DNA of 32,800 bases, taken from Pirellula sp. Its GTDB lineage: Bacteria; Planctomycetota; Planctomycetia; Pirellulales; Pirellulaceae. The notes beneath the pieces are model-generated. The model worked only from the letters and a program-made list of their open reading frames with translations, was not told the origin of the DNA and did not search any database. The stretch covers positions 1 through 32,800 of the forward strand of contig JAIPFP010000044.1 of assembly GCA_021736575.1 (NCBI GenBank), given 5' to 3'. Both the position numbers and the translations under genes were made by a program. Below, in pieces: positions 32,668 through 32,800 of this stretch (its first letter is position 1; every line of letters starts with the position of its first letter).

Positions 32668-32800
32668 TTACTTCTTGCGATAGGCTTGTTCGAAAAGCTG
32701 CTGCTGAAGAGCGATGTTCCCGAGATCGGCTTCGCCCTGTTGAACTTGTGTCCGAACCGCTTCCAGCGACTTTTGTTTCTCTGCCATCTCCGCTTGTAAC
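32668..32800 (-). CDS. C-terminal end of a coiled-coil protein (partial)
   Basis: The last 43 codons of a minus-strand gene enter from the right edge and stop at TAA 32668-32670. The residues are rich in Gln, Glu, Lys and Leu (AEMAEKQKSLEAVRTQVQQG, then IALQQQLFEQAYRKK) and look like a coiled coil. No family can be named from this piece. It is convergent with the oxidoreductase gene, with repeat copy 2 between them. Confidence 0.65.
   Translation of the reverse strand, partial: LQAEMAEKQKSLEAVRTQVQQGEADLGNIALQQQLFEQAYRKK

Noticed and set aside
1..32800. tRNA, rRNA, riboswitch, transposase, integrase or phage genes
   Set aside because: No cloverleaf tRNA pattern with a CCA-type end, no known riboswitch core and no transposase or integrase motif was seen in reading the intergenic regions and translated frames; weak or unusual RNAs could be missed without a covariance search.

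Overview
The window looks like chromosomal DNA from a planctomycete, most likely a member of the Pirellulaceae. This is inferred from protein content and not from any marker RNA gene. The signs are FG-GAP/VCBS propeller proteins, a DUF1080 (3-keto-disaccharide hydrolase-like) protein, membrane-anchored PQQ-like propellers, a Tat-exported Gfo/Idh/MocA oxidoreductase, an LEPR-type N-terminus on a giant secreted protease, c-type cytochrome domains fused to TPRs, and many intergenic palindromes. I see no tRNA, rRNA, CRISPR array, transposase, phage gene or origin.

Layout. 1-3.3 kb (minus strand): a wHTH-RadC protein, then a DUF1080 protein, then an FG-GAP protein. 3.7-8.6 kb (plus): a tightly overlapping run of tail-specific protease (prc), a membrane PQQ-like propeller, ruvC and ruvA; ruvA starts with TTG inside the ruvC stop. 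8.7-13.3 kb (minus): a matrixin-like metalloprotease with Calx-beta domains and a long His-Glu/His-Asp hexanucleotide repeat, then a second membrane PQQ-like propeller. 13.4-15.1 kb (minus): a sigma54 activator followed by a small BFD-like [2Fe-2S] protein. 15.3-17.9 kb (plus): AroH-type chorismate mutase, a coupled protein of unknown function, and a DegT-family aminotransferase. 18-20 kb (minus): a secreted TPR-like protein and a tRNA-dihydrouridine synthase. 20-22 kb (plus): a secreted M20 amidohydrolase and an hsp20 gene behind a full-consensus sigma54 promoter. 22-24 kb (minus): a DHH phosphoesterase coupled to a small membrane protein. 24.2-25.6 kb (plus): pabB. 25.7-31.1 kb: an accessory-looking redox cluster, namely a heme-binding FG-GAP lipoprotein (minus) divergent from a TPR/di-heme cytochrome, a membrane-anchored WD40-like protein and a small membrane protein. 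31.3-32.8 kb: a Tat-exported oxidoreductase and the tail of a coiled-coil protein.

How genes may work together. prc, the PQQ-like propellers, the metalloprotease, the FG-GAP proteins and the cytochromes are all exported or membrane proteins and suggest a complex cell envelope. Chorismate mutase and PabB both use chorismate but lie far apart. The NtrC-type activator and the sigma54 promoter of hsp20 are in the same window, but no sequence evidence links them directly.

Most notable observations: (1) the heme-binding FG-GAP lipoprotein ends at a TAG that is followed, in the same frame, by 44 open codons encoding another FG-GAP repeat; (2) an 89-bp structured repeat occurs at two places with the same architecture and one compensatory base pair; (3) the metalloprotease has about 41 copies of a 6-bp unit coding for alternating His and acidic residues; (4) several long near-perfect palindromes lie in gene junctions, one of them between divergent genes where it cannot be a terminator; (5) the second heme domain of the TPR-cytochrome appears to have His in the place of the usual Met ligand. 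No single complete undescribed system is proven; the 25.7-31.1 kb redox cluster and the structured repeat are the best candidates.
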